From contig NC_134682.1 of the NCBI RefSeq assembly GCF_024713945.1, forward strand, positions 3,727,001-3,791,000: DNA of 64,000 bases. The letters are read 5' to 3'. This DNA comes from Dermatophagoides farinae. Its lineage: Eukaryota; Arthropoda; Arachnida; Sarcoptiformes; Pyroglyphidae. Below, one piece after another: positions 35,838 through 48,981 of this stretch; the first letter of the stretch is position 1, and every line of letters starts with the position of its first letter. The position numbers were made by a program, and so were the translations under genes. The notes under the pieces were generated by a model, which was not told the origin of the DNA, did no database searches, and saw nothing but the letters and a program-made list of their open reading frames with translations.

Positions 35838-38800
35838 TTATTGTAAACAGGCACTGATACGTTCAATCCAATCGTGTGCAACTTTATCATCGATGGCCAT
35901 AAAATTATATGTTCGTTTGGTCAATTGTAGCTATTTAATTTGAACAAAAAAAAATGATTATTAAAAACAAAAATAGTCCAAAAATAACAAAAAACAAGGT
36001 TACCTCAAAAACAAGTGGATCATTGGTAGACATGACTGAGACAACATCACTGAGATCAATATAACCTTTACAGTTCATATCCAATTCGGAATCATAGTAT
36101 CGTAACTGTATGGAAAAAAATGAAATATTGGATAAATTAAAATCTATGATGATCGATGAGATTAATTAATGATTGATCATACCTGATGTTGTGTCGTATC
36201 CAATACGAACCATCGTTGTTTCCATGCTTTTAATAGGGCACCTTTTTTAAATAGATAACCTTTAAATGTACTATTATCACGATGATGATGATGATGATGA
36301 TTATGATTTTGACGATTATGTTGTGAACGGCTAGGTAATGTTGACATATCTGAATGACGAAATTCAATAGATGATGGATCAACATCATCACTATCACTAT
36401 CCGATCGTGTTGTTTCACTGCTAAATTGTTTATTTAATGTATTTGATTGACCAGAATTGTTGACAACAACCGAATTAGCATTGTTATCGTTTCTGTTGTT
36501 AGTGGTAGTGGAGTTGGTAGAAGTGATAACTCTATTTGGATTAGAAACTACTGTTTTCGATGAAGAAGCAGCTATCATTTTCGAGCGCATACGATTACAA
36601 GGATTGGTTAAACCATCACGACAATTTTCATGGCAAACAATATCACATTCTGAACATTTAAATCCATTACGTTTACTGATCAATAGGGCACAATAATCAC
36701 ATTTAGCTATTGGTGCCGAAAATGTTTCAAATATATGATGTGAATGAGATTTCATTTTCAAAAATAAATCTGAATTCATCAATCCAATGGAATATGATGT
36801 CATAGCATCCAACGGCAGCTTAGTCGATGGTGATCGTAATTCTTTTAGTCGTTTTTGTTGTGAAATTAATACAGATTCAATATCCGTAGTGATTGGAATT
36901 TCAATTTTGTTCCAGATTTTTGACCATTTTTGCGAAGTACAAAGTAACTCTCCTTCAAGTAGCTTTATTTGATCCAATAATTGAATAAAACAATTGGGCA
37001 GTACATGATCAACTGAATCATATATGGCATTCACAATTAAACGTCGAGTTCCAGATTTATCATTATCATTATGGATTTCGATATCTTCGGCTCGATGACG
37101 TTCCATATTCATCACTTCTAGATCATAGCTTGGACCATGTGCTAATTCTTCACCAACATAATAGTCCCAGATTCGTAAAGATGGCAGATTAAACAATGGC
37201 CGCAATACGGCTGCATCAGTGAAACTTTCTTCAATGCTTATGATCGGTACGTAATAGAAATTATAAAAAATTGGTGATTTCACCCAGATTCGTGTACAAT
37301 AATCCCAGAATGAAGTTCCAGTACAATTGAATGCATTTGATGTTGCATTTTTATTTGGACTTGAATTCGACATTGATGGTGTTGATGTATTATTACCCAG
37401 CGATTCTTCTGGTGAATCCTCATTATCATCATCTTCTTCGGTCATCAATTTTTTCAATGTTAAATTCAATTTTATATCATCTTCAATCCAGCCACATTCA
37501 GATCGATCTAGTTCACAATCTTGTAGGAATGTACGAAAACGACACGATAGATGATGATAGGCCAAAAATTTGATAAAATATTGATTAAATTCAAATGATA
37601 ATGGAAATTGGGAATGTATCTGATGGACAATATCAAGAAATTGTAAAAACATTGGAGCGAAACCAGATGATATGGTCGATGCTGTTAGATTTGATCGATG
37701 TGTAAAACGATGACCGAATGCAAGCCATTCTTTTTCAATTAATGTACGAAATCCTTCAAATGTACGATAATATGGATCAAGACATAGTTGTGCGATGGAA
37801 ATGATTTGTGGTACAATATCGGAACCATCTTCCAGACTTAATAGAACCGATGATCGTCGTACATCGACAATTTCAACAATCAATGCAGCAATCTCCATGA
37901 TTGTTTGTATCTGTTTAAACCAATCGGTTGCATAGAAATCTTTTAAAAACGTACCAGTCATTGGATTTTCAGCCATTTTTACTTCGGATGAGATACAAAG
38001 TTTAATCACTTTTTTGAAACTATTTTTCACATGACGAACTTCATGTATTTCAATCGGTAAAAAATCATATGAATTATTTTGTTCATTCATTTTGATGAAA
38101 CGCATATTATTATTCTTTTCACCAATTATGTACAACGGTGAATGATATTGATTCAATGATGTCGTACTAACTGATGATGAATTTGGTGAATTGAATGCTT
38201 GAAACAATTCACTCGATTCTGACAATGCTGGCCGTTTTATTGGCTGATTTGAAATTGAATTTATTGAACTTTTTCGTTGATCTGAATTACGGCCCATTGC
38301 TTGATTAGACCATTTCTGTAATTGTCGACCCATTGTATGTCCAATAGTGGATTTTCCTCCAGATGTACGGAATGTATTCATTGCTCGATTAAAAGTACTA
38401 CCAGATGCATTAGATTTTTGTGATATATTGCTACCAGAAATTTGTGATGGTGGTTGTGGAAGAAATTTTCTATAAGAATCTGGTGAATTTGAATGAACAC
38501 TAGAATTATCAATATCGGATATCCTTTGCATATAACTATAACGTGATTGTGATAATGAAAGTTTTGATATTGTTTTAAGAAGATTTTCGTGTTCAATATG
38601 AATTTCGGAATTGAAATTTGTACCAGAAAAAATTTGTGGTGTTGATGAATTGGCCAGATTGGAATTTCCACCTGGTGTGGTTTTGAACAAACCCATCACA
38701 CTTTTTATATGCGACGCACCTGATCTTAGAATCAATGCTCTAGTTCGTGGATGTTTCCACACAATGGCCGGAAACCGACCTTGTCGATAGCAACGGGCAA

Positions 38801-41800
38801 TTTTTTTAATCATTTCATCCGTAATACGTGCCGGTACGACAATCATTCCTGGATATGTTCGACAAATTGAATAATGCATATTCCCTGATGAGATTCGAAA
38901 TTGATCACTACTTGGCTGTCCGGTTGATTGCATTTTAGGCAATTTAGATCCAGTCACTGACATTAGATATAATTGGCTATAATTTCCAAATCCAAGACGT
39001 TCATAATCTTTAACATAAAGCATTTCATGAAGTTTATGACAGGATTTATTTTCCGGTGCTTGAAATGTTGATGTTTTGGCCAGATGAACATTGGATAGAT
39101 TATCAATTGAATTCGATATTGGTTCATCCATACTTTTATCATCGGAAAAATATTTTGATGATTGTTGTACACCACCAGAACCTTGATACATTGTATAATA
39201 ATTATTCATCATCATTTGTTTATTATTTTTACCAGTCTTGACATTTTTAGTCTTTAAACCAGCTTTCTCTACCGTTCGTAATAAAGTTTTCTTGGCCATT
39301 CCATGAATAGTTTTCTTTTCTTTATTTTTTCTTTGAAATAATTGTTTTGTATGTAGAACACCAAGTTGTGATGTAAAAGTGAAATGATGAAATATGGTTG
39401 GTGGTGCACGTTCACGATTGAGAATTTTTCGAAAAACTTCAATCTTTTCATTGGATACCTCTTCATCTAAAGCAATTTTTATCAATTGAAATGTATTTGA
39501 TTTAATTTGAAGACCTTCAGGTAGATATTGATCTAACGATGGTATTGGATTAATATTGATACGTTTTTCTTTGAGTATTGTTGCAATGGGAAAACAACGA
39601 ACAATAATCGATTCCGATGCAAATGGATCTAATGGACGTCCTTTGAATATGACACGATAATTGGTTAAAAATATGGCACCTTCAGCGGGTAGAAATTGTG
39701 TACCAGAAACAAATCCTGTTCGACTTTCATCTTTACCATCAGTGATTAGGTAAGCTCTCAATTCATTAGTTGTAAATTCTTCACCCGGCAATGTATGTGG
39801 AAATAGAATTTTAGGTTTAGGTAATGGAGGTAAATGCCGTGATTCACGCCATACAGGTTCAAGACTTTCAATTTGAATTGAAACCAAACTTGATATTAGG
39901 CCATGTAATTGTTTGATTGAATCCTCTCCAACAGAAGAATCATTACAAACTTTATCGACAAAACGATAGATGAATTTGATGACATTGTTAGCAATTTCTG
40001 AACTTGAATAATTATTTGGTGATGTATTCGAATCTTCTTCAAAACCGGATTCATTATCATTAATAATGGGTTCCTCATATGGATTAGATGGATTAGTATA
40101 ATTCGATACCGAATTCGTATCAATATCATCATTCGAATGTTTTGAATTATTTAGCTGTGATGAATTTCTATCAGATATATCGAATGGTATTTTGAATGCA
40201 ACAATTATATTGGCATAATGTACGGCTTGTGCATAGATTGTAGCATTTTCTTGTTGAGAAAAATTTTCAATACGATTCTGATCAAGTTTATCGGCCAAAC
40301 GCATCTGTTGTGCGGCAATCTCCAGTGCCGAATCTTTTAGAATAAAATCTGAAAATTGTTTCGAAATATCCACATCTAATTTCTCGAAATTTGTTCGGCT
40401 ATTATTATTATGATAAAGATTTTTGATATCACGTTCAACATCTAGATAAAATGTTTGTTCCCAGAATTGTAGATTGGACCAAATTAAATGATCTTGTATA
40501 CAGGTATAGGCGAATTGTATGACATTTGTTGATAAACGTCGACAAAATTTCATTGCTAATGGTACTATTTGTGCGGCAATTTCATTGATATCAATTTCAC
40601 TGTTTTCTTGTAAGGCACAGTTCATTAATCGTACAACCAGATCAAATTGTTCATGTTCCAGAATGGCTTTGTTACCAACAACATGATTGTTTAGCTCTTC
40701 ACATAATGCTAATCGTGCATGTTTAGTACGTAATGCCAATATGACAGCATTCAATGTTTTTCTTGCATCTAGAATTTTTTTCTCAAATATAGAATTGATA
40801 CATTTACGCATCACTTCTAATCGACGTGCAGAATTCGAACTCATACTTTGGATACCAATCATTTCGTTGTACAATGGAATGGGTAATCCCATCGGAACAA
40901 TACGTGGAATTTGTGGATTTTTTATCAATTCTTTACGTGATGGATGAAGTTCTCGTTTGATACGTTCATTTTCCAATAGTTCAGTTATACGTTCAGCATT
41001 AAGTAATGGAAAACTAGGTAAATGAATACGAGTGAATGCATTTTCTGTTGGCATCGGTATTTTTGTCACTTGCATTTGGCTATTCGAATTTGTTGGACTT
41101 GATGATTGTGGATTTTCATTCAGATAAATCTGTACGGCCAATTCACGAATATGTTTTAAGGTTAGAGTGGGATTTTTAATTTCTTCTTTAATAAAATTAT
41201 GTAACGATGAATATAACTGAAAAGAGACAGGAAATATGTTTACAAAACTACAACACTACCACTGTATATAGTTTACCTCATCGAATAGATCACAAGGTCT
41301 ATAGGGTATTCCACGTTCTTGTACGAATGTTAAGAAAAATGTACAATCCAATAAACGTTGAACAAACTCATTATTAATGTAGTTTCGTTGGCTTAAAAAT
41401 GATGCCTTTTTTATGGGAATAAAATAAAAAATTTTGTTAATTGAAACAGCAAAATTTTCACAAAAAAAACTCATACTTTGTTGAATGTAATGATTGGTTT
41501 TGGATAGATTCGAAAGACGGTCAAACAAGAACGATATCCTTGTAGTAATTGCGTGAAAACGCGTAAAAATATGGCCCGTATTTCTTTATCAAGAATATGT
41601 GGTGGTGATTTTTGTGAATGACTAGTTGAAAATGCATTATCCGCTTGGAATAGATCCGGACTCAATACAAGACACAGTTGATTAGTTAATTGAGCGTAAA
41701 GATTTTCATCAAATTTAGTTATGAGTAATCCATCCGGTATTTTTACATAGCCTTCATCAAGATCAACGACGATGACATCGATCTAAATTTATTAATATTC

Positions 41801-42990
41801 AATTATTTATTAATAATCAAAGTAAAAAGTTTTTCCGAAAAAAAACACTTACAGTTTCGACAGCCTGACTTTTTAATGATGAATGTATTCCCATCAAAAA
41901 TGGTGTTGGTGAAGCAATAAAATCCAATAATGATGATGGTAGAATTGGTATGAATACATGGCTATAAACAAATGGATAAATCAACGAGATGAGTGCATGA
42001 CAAGCATTATATATTTGAGTATATGAACGTGAAAGGACTATTATTTTATTTTCAGTCATCAATGCAATCACCAGGTTAACGGTTGCATGTATTTTCAATT
42101 GATCAAATAGATCAAGAACACAGGTCGAGGTAATTGGTATTGTCGATGATAATGGTGGCTGTAATAGTTGCCTATCCATAGCGCCCAATGAGAATGTTAT
42201 CGATTTTGATCCAGGTCTTGGTATTTCGATCGATGCCAATAGATTCGTTATCAATAATTCTAATTCAACATCAATATTATCAATGTAAACAGTGTATATG
42301 ACAGTTAGACAATTCTTCAGTATTTCTGGATAATTGTGTCGAGAAATTAATAATAAACATTTTGGTGCATATGCCATTTGATGGATGGCAATGTTTCTAG
42401 TGGCTGTTGTTGGATGTCCAATCGGTACATAGCTTCCTTTTATAATTGAATTCGAATGATGATGATAGCTACCACCACCACCACCATTACCACCAAGTAA
42501 ATGAGTGGCCGAAGTTGGATAGGATAGATCAATCGAACTCAATGATTCATCATCAACATCTTCATCATCATGTTTGATCGGATGTATTGATATTGGTTCA
42601 TGGAACGTAAAACAGGCACAATAATGTAATACATATAGTTCATCAGTTAGGACGAACATGGAAAATTTTGGCTGCTGTTGTTGTGTGGATAGACGCCATG
42701 ATTGTGGCTGACAAAACTATGGTTTAAAAAAAAGAATTTTTATTCAATTATCTATAATAAAATAATGACATTTTTTTACCACAGGAATCGAATCAACAAA
42801 TGGTGATTCATTCCATTGTTTTTCGGGAAAACCTTGGATCACTTTGCCAACGCTACAACCTCCTCCTTTATGGAAAATAAAACAAAATTAATAAAAAACA
42901 AACAAACAAAATCGAAATCAAAATGAACATACGTTGTTTTTGATGATCAAAACCAACAACAACAAAATATTCGGCTAATTGATCGGTCAT
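35838..42990 (-). CDS. Sbf: Sbf (MTMR5/MTMR13) DENN-domain myotubularin pseudophosphatase
   Basis: Eight minus-strand exons (42990-42933, 42865-42780, 42716-41853, 41782-41477, 41405-41277, 41216-36183, 36105-36004, 35930-35838) join without frame break to 2223 aa; human SBF1/2 have about 1850-1870. Order: tripartite DENN domain (start MTDQLAEYFVVVGF, then HYCACFTFHE; a Rab GDP/GTP exchange module), SBF2 helical region, GRAM domain (about 39800-39550), myotubularin-like domain, C1 zinc finger (CDYC...CSECDIVCHENC, near 36600-36730) and C-terminal PH domain (GYLFKKG...WKQRWFVLD). Where active myotubularins have HCSDGWDRT the protein reads LEDGSDIV (about 37811-37845), so the catalytic Cys and Arg are absent. 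It should act as a Rab21/28-type exchange factor and partner of MTMR2-like phosphatases in endosomal traffic. Low-complexity Asn/Ser inserts explain the extra length. The acceptor of exon 2 could shift by one codon. Confidence 0.94.
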
Positions 42991-45143
42991 GATGGTCGAT
43001 GGTAATTTTGATAATTTAATAATTTAGGTATTTGTATCTATAAGTAGGATATAAATATGAATTTTTATTTAATCAATCATTGATAATCAAAAATTAAAAA
43101 ATAAATATTTATTTACCACAAAAAAATTGAATCATAATCTTGGTCGTTGTTCGGATAATTGCATCGTTTCAGAGAAAAGAGAGGGAGAGAGAGAGTGAGA
43201 AAAAAATTGTGATAATTTGATATTTTTGGCAACTGAAAAAATGATGATGATGATGATGAACACCAGAAGATTAAGACACAGTGCAAGGATTCTAATTATT
43301 CACATTTTTTTCAAATCGAAAAATGGTGATAATTTTATTTTCAATTGGGCGTTCAACATGTTTATTGGTCGTCGTCGTCGTTGTTTGTTAGAAGGAGAAA
43401 AAAATTGAGGTGTGAAAAACCAGAAAATAACAAACAAACAAATAAACAAATTCGAATTTCTTAAATAAAACCATTTAACACGATCAAACAAACAAACAAA
43501 CAAACGAAAAAAAAGAACAGAAGAAAAGAAAATCGAAATTCAAGGTAGGCGTGTTACGATGATGATGATGATGATTATATGATCATGGTGTGGTGATGAA
43601 AATGTCGATTGTTGTTTTGTATAAACAACAACAACAACAACAACAAAAAAGCGTTTTTGGGTGCATGCATATAAGTGTATTATATGCATGTAACAATCAA
43701 CCAACCAGAAACAATTGACCAACCATCCAAACAAACAAACAAAACAAAACAAGGTTTCTATCATCAAACAATCTATTATATGTCAGGCGATACCAACAGC
43801 TTTATACTACTATGATGTTGATGATGATGATGATGATGACACTAATTATTATTCGTCTATCCAGAAAGACCATCATTTTTTTTTCTTGTTTCATTTATTA
43901 TACAACAACGATCATCATCATCATCACAGCCGTCAAGTGTAACTATAACAGAAAAAAAAACATTGCGACAATCGAAGAAAAAATCTCAGCACATCAATTA
44001 TTATTGTAAAAGTAAAAAAAAAAAAAAAAAATATTAGAATGCCAGGTTTATACGTTGCAAGTATACAACAACAACAACAAATTTGATTATGATGATGATG
44101 ATTCATTCGATTGTAATGATTTTCGGACAAAAAAAAAAAAAATTTCCGGGCTCATTGTCCTCGAACGCACGAAACACTAATTATTATCATCAGTCATCTC
44201 AAGTCGAAAATTCAAACTGAATCTTTTTTATTCTCTGTATTTAAAAAAAAACCTAACCTATTATTCCGTGTTTGTTATAAATGAGAATTGCAATGTTTTA
44301 CCGACCGACCGGCTTTTGGACATTCTGTATGGTGGTTTCCTGTTGAATTAATCTGTTTTTTTGTAATAAATTAAAAATTTCTTTAAATTATCCCAATGAT
44401 TAAAGATTATGATGGTGGTCGTTTTTTTTTTGTTTCCAAATTGATCGATTGACGTAATTGAGAAGAATGAATCAGAGATGAATCACCTTGACGATGATGA
44501 TGATGATGATGATCAGATCAAATAATAAAAGGAAAAAAAAGTGGAGAAAAATTACTTTCAACCGAATGGAAATAACGTGTGTGTGTGTATTATTCGAAAT
44601 TCGAGCTTAAATCAAGCTTAGCAAAAATTTGTCGAGGCCGTTATTTATCATTTCATTTCTTCAACGATCATCATCATGATTATTTAGTAATACCATTACA
44701 CGATATATATACAAGGTGATCAACAATTAATCTATAAGCCTTCGGCCCCTACAGATCATTTAAAGATTTTTGTGGATTTTTCTATTTCTCTTTTTCAATA
44801 ATAATAACTGTATGTATACAGTTGCTGCTGCTTTTTTTTTGTTGTTGTTGTCGATGATGTTCAACCTTAAACTCAACTAAAAACAAAAAAAAATTGCTAT
44901 TTCGTCGAGAAGGATAAAATTCAGCTTTTTTTCCATTTACTACATTGGTTCTTTACTCATGTTTGTTTGTGTATGTGATTTAATTTGGAAAATGAAATTT
45001 TTCAAAAGACAGAAAAAAAAACTCGTTTCTGGAGCCTCAACTGTTTTGTTGTTTATTTTGTTGTTTTGAGTCATGATCATTTGGAATGAAAAATATTTTG
45101 ATTTTGATTTTTTTTTTCGTTCACATTTCAATCCACTAAGTTT
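42991..45143. other. 2.2 kb gene-free region
   Basis: Head-to-head spacer between Sbf (-) and the first ABHD17-like gene (+). It contains ATG/CAT, CAA and CAAA repeats and a poly-A tract near 44014-44030. Open frames are repeat translations. Confidence 0.6.
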
Positions 45144-45269
45144 GTAAGTTTTTAAATAATTATATAACGTATATCTGTGTGGTTGTTTTTTTTTTTAATT
45201 TTTTGTTCTTTTTTTCCAGAAAATCAAAAATCGATCATCTTGAAATAATATTGAAATTGAAAAATAATC

Positions 45270-46185
45270 ATGTCATTTTTTCGTAATCTATTCGACACAT
45301 GTATGTCAATATTTTTGAAAACAATACCCGAACAATCATATACAATGGAATTTGATCCAATATCAAGCCGTTATGATGTACGTTTAAAAAATGGTAACGA
45401 TTATTCCAATTGTCATCGTTATCGGCAACATTGTGATGCGTTTATAGAAAAATCTAATAGTGATAATGATATTGCCTGTCTTATGTTACGGCCAGTACAG
45501 CAACCTAAATATACGATATTATTCAATCATGGTGGTACAGTGGATTTGGGAAAAATTTGTAATTTTCTTTACACATTAGCTAAACGTCTTGAATGTAATA
45601 TATTTGTTTATGATTATTCTGGTTATGGACAAAGTACTGGCCGGCCAACAGAAAAAGTTGTTTATGCTGATGCTGAAACAGTTTGGTCATTATTATTGAA
45701 TAAATATCGTTTACAACCACAACAGATTATAATCTATGGCCAAAGTCTTGGTACTGGACCAACATTATATCTTGCTAGTATTCATCGTCAGGTTAAAGGT
45801 GTTATATTACATTCACCATTTTTATCCATGGCTAAATTATATATGCCTGGACAATCATCGAAAAAATGTCCAGATTTTGATGTTTTTCGAAAGTAAGTCA
45901 TTTTTTTTCCTTTTTATAATGAGAAATGTGAATGAAATTATTTTTTTTGTTTCACTTTTCAGTATCGAAATGATCGAACAGGTGGAAGCACCAGTGTTAT
46001 TCATGCATGGTAGCCGTGATCGTGTTGTACCAATATCACATGCAAAAAAATTATTTGAAAAATGTTCAAATCCTGTAAATCCATTATGGATTGATGGTGG
46101 TGGCCATGATGATCTTTTTACATTTGAATCATATGTAACAAGATTGAAACGTTTCATCAATCATGATCTTCATTTATCATCATGA
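45270..46185 (+). CDS. ABHD17: ABHD17-like serine hydrolase, copy 1
   Basis: Exons 45270-45892 and 45963-46185 give 281 aa. ABHD17 enzymes remove palmitate from N-Ras, PSD-95 and other lipidated proteins at membranes. Family signatures are ILFNHGGTVDLGKI, NIFVYDYSGYGQSTGRP, IYGQSLGTGPT and PLWIDGGGHDD. The predicted catalytic triad is Ser159, Asp227 and His256. Human ABHD17 proteins begin with a cluster of Cys residues that are palmitoylated; here the N-terminus has one Cys (C11). An in-frame stop lies just upstream of the ATG, so no longer N-terminus is encoded on this exon. A probable 5' untranslated intron (45144-45219) precedes it. It lies in tandem with a near-identical copy 750 bp downstream. 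Confidence 0.93.
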
Positions 46186-46932
46186 ATTTTTGGATGGAAT
46201 GGAATGGAATTTTTTTTTGTACATAAAGAATTGATATTTTTTTTAAGAAGAAAAAAAAATTTTCAAATAAATTAGATGTAATCTAAATTTCATTCCATTT
46301 TGAATTTTATGTTTGATGTTTATTGGTTCGATTTTTATCAAAAAGTTATCAAGTAAAAAGTTGAGAAAGTTTTTTTTTTGTTGTTTATTTCTCGTTTTTT
46401 TTTTTGTTTTTTTTTTTATTATTTCAGCACATGTGTGTGTGTGTTGAAGTTAATTTTATTATATCGATGGTTTTAACCAGTAGTTATACCAAGAATTTTC
46501 ATCTTATCTACCATTCTTATATTTTTGATCGTTATTTAGTACGATAAAAAATGGTGAAAGGAATTATTGCGAAAAATGATAATAATTCAGCTTTTTTTTC
46601 GCAATATTCAGGTAATTTCATTAGCGGTTGTGTGTGTGTGTGAGAGAGAATTATTTTTCCAGTTAAATTTGGATTATATTCGACGAATTTGGTGATACGA
46701 AACAACCATGATGAGTATAAAAGCCACAAAAAATTGGTTCGATTTGATCAACAAAAAAAAAATTTGCGAAAGAAAAATCAACATTTTTTTTGTTCTGAAG
46801 CATCCATCCAATGTTTTAATTCTGTAAGTTTGTTTGAAATTATTATATGAATGTAATGAATTATTTTTTATTTTATTTTATTTTTTTTTTTGGTAGAAAA
46901 ACAAAATTCAACAATAGTGAATACGATTGAAA
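46186..46932. other. Spacer between ABHD17-like copies
   Basis: 3' flank of copy 1 with an AATAAA near 46266, T-tracts, a GT run, then the TATA-like element and probable 5' untranslated exon and intron (46824-46896) of copy 2. Confidence 0.6.
46716..46723 (+). promoter_or_regulatory. TATA-box-like element of ABHD17-like copy 2
   Basis: TATAAAAG about 110 bp before a GTAAGT donor at 46824. Donor and acceptor (46895-46896) define a likely intron in the 5' untranslated region, in the same relative place as before copy 1. Confidence 0.5.
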
Positions 46933-47879
46933 ATGAACTTAACACGGCAACAAATCGACATGTACATGTCGATTTTTATGAAAACAATGCCCAAACAATC
47001 ATATACAATGGAATATGATCCAAAATCAAATCGTTATGAGATCCATTTAAAAGATGGTGATGATTATTCCAATTGTCATCGTTATCGTCAACATTGTGAT
47101 GCATTTATTGAAAAATCTAATAGTGGTAATAATATTGCCTGTCTTATGTTACGTCCATTGCAACAGCCTAAATATACGATATTATTCAATCATGGTAGTA
47201 CAGTAGATTTAGGAAAAATTTGTAATTTTCTTTACACATTGGCTAAACGTCTTGATTGTAATATATTCACTTATGATTATTCTGGTTATGGACAAAGTAC
47301 TGGCCAGCCATCAGAAAAAATGGCATATGCTGATTCGGAAACAGTTTGGTCATTATTATTGAATAAATATCGTTTACAACCACAACAGATTATAATCTAT
47401 GGCCAAAGTATTGGTACTGGACCAACATTATATCTGGCTAGTATACATCGTCATGTTAAAGGTGTTATATTGCATTCATCATTTCAATCAATAGCTAAAC
47501 TATATATTCCTTGGCTAAAAAAATGTCCAGATTATGATGTTTTTCGAAAGTAAGCGTCCGATTTTTTTTTTGTTCGTTTATTATAATTGAAATTTTTTTT
47601 GTTTGTTTTGTTTTGTTTTGTTTTGTTTAACTTTTCAGTATCGAAATGATTGAAAAGGTAGAATCACCTGTACTATTCTTGCATGGTAGTGATGATCGTA
47701 ATGTACCATTATCGCATGTTAAAATATTATTTGAAAAATGTCCAAATCCTGTCATTCCATTGTGGATAGAAGGTGGCCATCATGATGATCTTTATACATT
47801 TGAATCATATGTAACAAGATTGAAACGTTTTATTGATCAAGATCTTGAATATGAAACATCTGGATTTATATTCTGGTGA
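46933..47879 (+). CDS. ABHD17: ABHD17-like serine hydrolase, copy 2
   Basis: Exons 46933-47549 and 47639-47879 give 285 aa. It is very similar to copy 1 from residue 12 on, with the triad Ser159 (GQSIG), Asp225 (HGSDDRNVP) and His254 (GGHHDD). The first ~11 residues differ completely and contain no Cys; the first Cys in the protein is near residue 48. The cysteine-rich palmitoylation signal of ABHD17 is thus fully missing. A 24-bp perfect palindrome (46952-46975) sits where similarity to copy 1 begins. The C-terminus is a few residues longer and ends hydrophobic (SGFIFW). It arose by tandem duplication of the preceding gene, or the reverse. Confidence 0.92.
46952..46975. repeat. 24-bp perfect palindrome in coding exon
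   Basis: The sequence is its own reverse complement with centre TGTACA and no loop. It encodes residues about 7-15 of ABHD17-like copy 2. The matching stretch of copy 1 is only partly palindromic. Confidence 0.85.
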
Positions 47880-48960
47880 AAAAAAATTGGATTTTTTTTT
47901 TGATTTTGGTTCTTCAAATATAAATTAATATGCAGTGGATTGACATTAAAAATCAATAAGAAAAAATGAAATTCCGTTTTCTGTTTTGATTCACACCCAC
48001 ACCCACACACACACTGACACACAAAATAATTGTATGCTGTCAATTTGAATGAATGAATAAAATCACGCGAACCTTGATCAATAATAATCGGATATATATA
48101 ATCAAAAGATTATTGGTTTTGGTTTTAAATTCTAAATTTCATTGAATTCAATTCAATTCAATTCAAAATTTTTTTTTTGTTTGAAAAATTAACTGGGAAA
48201 GAAATAATTTCACATTGAAAAAAAATGCGATCCATTGGCCATGAGAAACATGTAAATCATCATCATTTTTTTTTTCAATTTTTTTTTCATTGTTTTCGCT
48301 ACAATTACACACACACACACACATTGTCATCCTAAACGTCATGTAATGTTGATGATTGAAGAAAAATTGTAAATAATTCAACCACAACAAACCAATGAAA
48401 TGGTGAAAACAGAAATTGGTTCATCGTAAATGAATGAATGAATGAATGAACAGTAAAAAAAACAACAACAACAAAAAAATTGATGGCTATAGATTACCTT
48501 GAAAAAAAAACAAAAAAAAAATGCTGAAAATTGAAAAATTACAACAACAACAAGAAGAACAAGAAGAAAAATAATTCAACAGCGAAAATGCATTGAAATT
48601 ATCATATCTCAAACTTTTTGTGTTATGCATCTGTTTTTTTTTCTTTTTGTGTGTGTGTTGGAAAGAAATCATTGGATTATGTTTCATTCGTTCCATCTTT
48701 GTTCATCATCATCAACATTATAATTGATTTACATTTTTTGATCACATTGGATCAAAACTGAAATAATGATGATTAGAAAAAAAAACAGGAAACGCCTCTT
48801 CATGTAGACACAAACAATTCCAAATGTAATGAACGATTATTCGATGTATCGATAAATGCCAAAAAAAAAAAAACAGAACAAGAAGCCATTGAGCCATTTA
48901 TTATTATAATAAAACCACCACTATACAATGAAACAAGCTTCATTGATTCATTCATTCATT

Positions 48961-48981
48961 CGTCGTCGTCGTCGTCGTCGT
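48961..48981. repeat. (CGT)n microsatellite
   Basis: About seven CGT units, unusually CpG-rich for this AT-rich window. Confidence 0.8.
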
